A stretch of DNA of 7,832 nucleotides from contig CAZPJD010000290.1 in assembly GCA_964586775.1 (NCBI GenBank), positions 1 to 7,832 on the forward strand. The letters run 5' to 3'. This stretch comes from JADLEX01 sp964586775 (GTDB lineage Bacteria > Lernaellota > Lernaellaia > JACKCT01). The notes under the pieces are model-generated. The model saw nothing but the letters and a program-made list of their open reading frames with translations, ran no database searches and was not told the DNA's origin. The number at the start of each line of letters is the position of its first letter. Within the stretch, counting starts at the first letter, position 1. Shown piece after piece: positions 6,242 to 7,832 of this stretch. The position numbers and the translations under genes were made by a program.

Positions 6242-6721
6242 TTATGCCACGGCGGCGTCGCGCGCGGCACGCTCGGCGACGATGGCCTCTTCGAGCGACT
6301 GAAGCGGATATGGGTCGAACCCGCGCAGGATGTCGTCCTCGCCGAAGTACGATTTCTCGTTGCCGTAGATCTTGCCGTAGATGATGCGCGTGACGCCCGC
6401 GCCGAGCAGCGTCTTGAGGCACGACAGGCATGGCTTGAAGGTGCAGTAGCAGGTCGCGCCGTCGAGCGAGATGCCGAAACGCGCCGCCTGCAATACCGCG
6501 TTTTGCTCCGAATGAATCGTGCGCACGCAGTGGCCGTCCTTGACGAGATGGCCGACCTCGTCGCAGTGCGGCGTTCCGTGCAACGACCCGTTGTAGCCGG
6601 TCGTGAGGATGCGGTGATCCTTGACGATGACCGCGCCGACCTTGAGCCGGTCGCACGTGGCGCGAGAGGCCACGACTTCGGCGACGCTCATGAAGTATTC
6701 GTGCCAGGTCCCGCGAGACAT
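6242..6721 (-). CDS. Deoxycytidylate (dCMP) deaminase, ComEB-type
   Basis: A 159-residue zinc-dependent nucleotide deaminase, predicted to convert dCMP to dUMP, the precursor of dTMP. The family signature is complete: the zinc ligand and catalytic pair in HSEQNAV (His70, Glu72) and the second zinc pair in KPCLSC (Cys98, Cys101). The N-terminal WHEYFMSVAEVVASRATC and LKVGAVIVKD segments are typical of dCMP deaminases, as is the PHCDE and HCVRTIHSE arrangement (51-72), which separates it from tRNA-adenosine or riboflavin-type deaminases. GGGGAG six bases upstream of ATG 6721 supports this start. The gene lies 122 bases downstream of the ribonucleotide reductase on the same strand, consistent with joint deoxynucleotide supply. 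The C-terminus (after ~140) is a short Ala/Glu/Arg-rich helix. Deaminase family is certain; the dCMP substrate is likely. Confidence 0.93.
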   Translation of the reverse strand: MSRGTWHEYFMSVAEVVASRATCDRLKVGAVIVKDHRILTTGYNGSLHGTPHCDEVGHLVKDGHCVRTIHSEQNAVLQAARFGISLDGATCYCTFKPCLSCLKTLLGAGVTRIIYGKIYGNEKSYFGEDDILRGFDPYPLQSLEEAIVAERAARDAAVA

Positions 6722-6757
6722 GACGGACTCCCCGATAACGATGTGCGGCGTATGGCG

Positions 6758-6777
6758 CGGGCCGTGCCGTCGGCCCG
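6758..6777. repeat. Inverted repeat between nrdJ and the dCMP deaminase gene
   Basis: CGGGCCG pairs with CGGCCCG around a six-base loop, a 7-bp GC-rich stem in the 122-base gap. No U-tract follows on the minus strand. It may limit read-through from nrdJ or stabilise an mRNA end; the function is unproven. Confidence 0.35.
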
Positions 6778-6843
6778 AATCTCACGAGACCGGACGGGAG
6801 ACGGGACGAGCGCCGCCGCCCCCCGCCCGGTCGAAACGGTCGA

Positions 6844-7832
6844 TCACGAACAGCCGGTCGTCTCTCCGCAAGTCACGCACTTGAGGCACGTGCCGTTGCG
6901 CACCATGGTGAACTGGCCGCAGGCGTGGCACGCGTCGCCAGTGAATCCCTTGGCCTTGGCCTGTTGGACGAGGCGGAAGGATTCGGACTGCGGCGGCGCG
7001 ACCTCGGCGGCGAGATTGCCGACGACGGGGGTTTCCACCTTCACCTCGCCCTTACGGACGGGCGCGGCGGCACCGGTGGGCACGCTGCGCAGCGACGCCT
7101 TCATACCGGCCGCGGTCGCGGTGCCGACGGACCCGCTGCCCCGAGCCTCGACGCGATCGGCCGTCTTCGACGGCAGCGCGCGCACGACGACCTCGTCGCC
7201 CGCCGGATGCGCGGGCTCGGCCCAACCCTCGTCCGCCACATCGCCTTCGTAAATGTCCTCGATGATGTCCGCGTCCTCGTTGTGGGCGAGGTCGGTGCGG
7301 TTGAGATAGGCGATGGCGAGCTCGCGGAAGACGTAATCCACAATGGACGTGGCCATCTTGATGCGCTTGTGGCCGGCGACGATGCCGTTGGGCTCGAAGC
7401 GCGTGAACACGAAGGCGTCGACGAACTCGTCCAGCGGCACGCCGTGCTGCAGGCCGAGGCTTACCGCGATCGCGAAGCAGTTCATCAGGCTTCGAAACGC
7501 CGCGCCCTCTTTGTGCATGTCGAGGAAGATCTCGCCCAGTGCTCCGTCCTGGTATTCACCGGTGCGCAGGTAGATCTTGTGCCCTCCGATGGCGGCTTTT
7601 TGCGTGTAACCGCGGCGGCGTTCGGGCAGGCGACGGCGCTGGCTGAGGTATCGGAACACGATGCGCTCGGTGATGCGCTCGGCCACGGCCTCGACGTTCG
7701 ACTGCTCGATCTCGGTTTCGGCGCCCATGCTGGCGAGGGGCTGCGAGAGCTTGGAGCCGTCGCGATAGAGCGCGACGCCCTTGAGCATCCATTTCCAGCC
7801 CTTGATGTAGGTATCCTGCACGTCCTCGACGG
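6844..7832 (-). CDS. nrdJ: Adenosylcobalamin-dependent (class II) ribonucleotide reductase, C-terminal part (5' end beyond right edge)
   Basis: The window holds the last ~328 residues of a vitamin-B12-dependent ribonucleotide reductase, which makes deoxyribonucleotides from ribonucleotides without oxygen dependence. The frame runs open through the right edge; the GTG at 7821 is internal, not the true start. Visible parts: the end of the catalytic barrel (WKWMLKGVALYRDGSKLSQP), then a conserved C-terminal domain beginning LPERRRGYTQKAAIGGHK and containing YLRTGEYQDGALGEIFLDMH and FEPNGIVAGHKRIKMATS. A ~90-residue low-complexity linker (Ala/Val/Gly/Pro-rich) follows, and last comes a Cys-rich tail with six cysteines (CHAC, NGTCLKC, TCGETTGCS). 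In this family that tail is a zinc-ribbon and redox-active segment that re-reduces the active site. LMNCFAIA has Cys where I expect Asn, a minor variation. The dCMP deaminase gene lies just downstream. Family identity is secure. Confidence 0.95.
   Translation of the reverse strand, partial: VEDVQDTYIKGWKWMLKGVALYRDGSKLSQPLASMGAETEIEQSNVEAVAERITERIVFRYLSQRRRLPERRRGYTQKAAIGGHKIYLRTGEYQDGALGEIFLDMHKEGAAFRSLMNCFAIAVSLGLQHGVPLDEFVDAFVFTRFEPNGIVAGHKRIKMATSIVDYVFRELAIAYLNRTDLAHNEDADIIEDIYEGDVADEGWAEPAHPAGDEVVVRALPSKTADRVEARGSGSVGTATAAGMKASLRSVPTGAAAPVRKGEVKVETPVVGNLAAEVAPPQSESFRLVQQAKAKGFTGDACHACGQFTMVRNGTCLKCVTCGETTGCS

Noticed and set aside
1..7832. Defence, toxin-antitoxin, phage or transposon system
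   Set aside because: Every sizeable gene is either housekeeping or the single lipoprotein, hydrolase or membrane protein. No integrase, transposase, nuclease or toxin-like pair is visible.

Overview
The window is GC-rich, densely coded bacterial DNA. It reads as a chromosomal housekeeping segment, not a mobile or defence island. I place it tentatively in a Gram-negative, deltaproteobacteria-like lineage (Myxococcota and relatives). The grounds are GC-rich codon use, a coenzyme-B12-type ribonucleotide reductase, and a lipoprotein with long aspartate-rich linkers around a cysteine-rich segment. No 16S or other phylogenetic marker is present, so this placement is an inference.

Layout, left to right. 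(1) 1-2048, minus: N-terminal ~682 codons of the transcription-repair coupling factor Mfd, cut by the left edge just after its Walker A motif. (2) 2050-2556, minus: a 168-residue, two-helix membrane protein of unknown function, one base upstream of mfd. A good sigma70-like promoter overlaps a perfect 13-bp palindrome in front of it. (3) 2683-3864, minus: a membrane-anchored alpha/beta hydrolase with a Lys/Arg-rich tail. (4) 3910-4614, minus: queC, 7-cyano-7-deazaguanine synthase. (5) 4615-4939: a divergent 325-bp intergenic region with a candidate promoter and an 18-bp near-palindrome. (6) 4940-6202, plus: the only plus-strand gene, a secreted lipoprotein with two Asp-rich tracts, an 8-Cys segment and a YfaP/DUF2135-like C-terminal domain. 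(7) 6242-6721, minus: a deoxycytidylate deaminase. (8) 6844-7832, minus: the C-terminal part of an adenosylcobalamin-dependent ribonucleotide reductase (NrdJ), cut by the right edge.

How the genes fit together: nrdJ and the dCMP deaminase are adjacent, co-oriented steps of deoxynucleotide supply (ribonucleotide reduction, then dCMP to dUMP for dTMP). The queC, hydrolase, membrane protein and mfd genes form a co-directional run, with an internal promoter for the last two. The lipoprotein is transcribed against this background, diverging from queC and converging on the deaminase gene.

I found no CRISPR array, tRNA, rRNA, insertion sequence, phage gene or recognisable defence system. The parts least explained by known biology are the acidic lipoprotein with its palindromic leader and the membrane protein apparently coupled to mfd.
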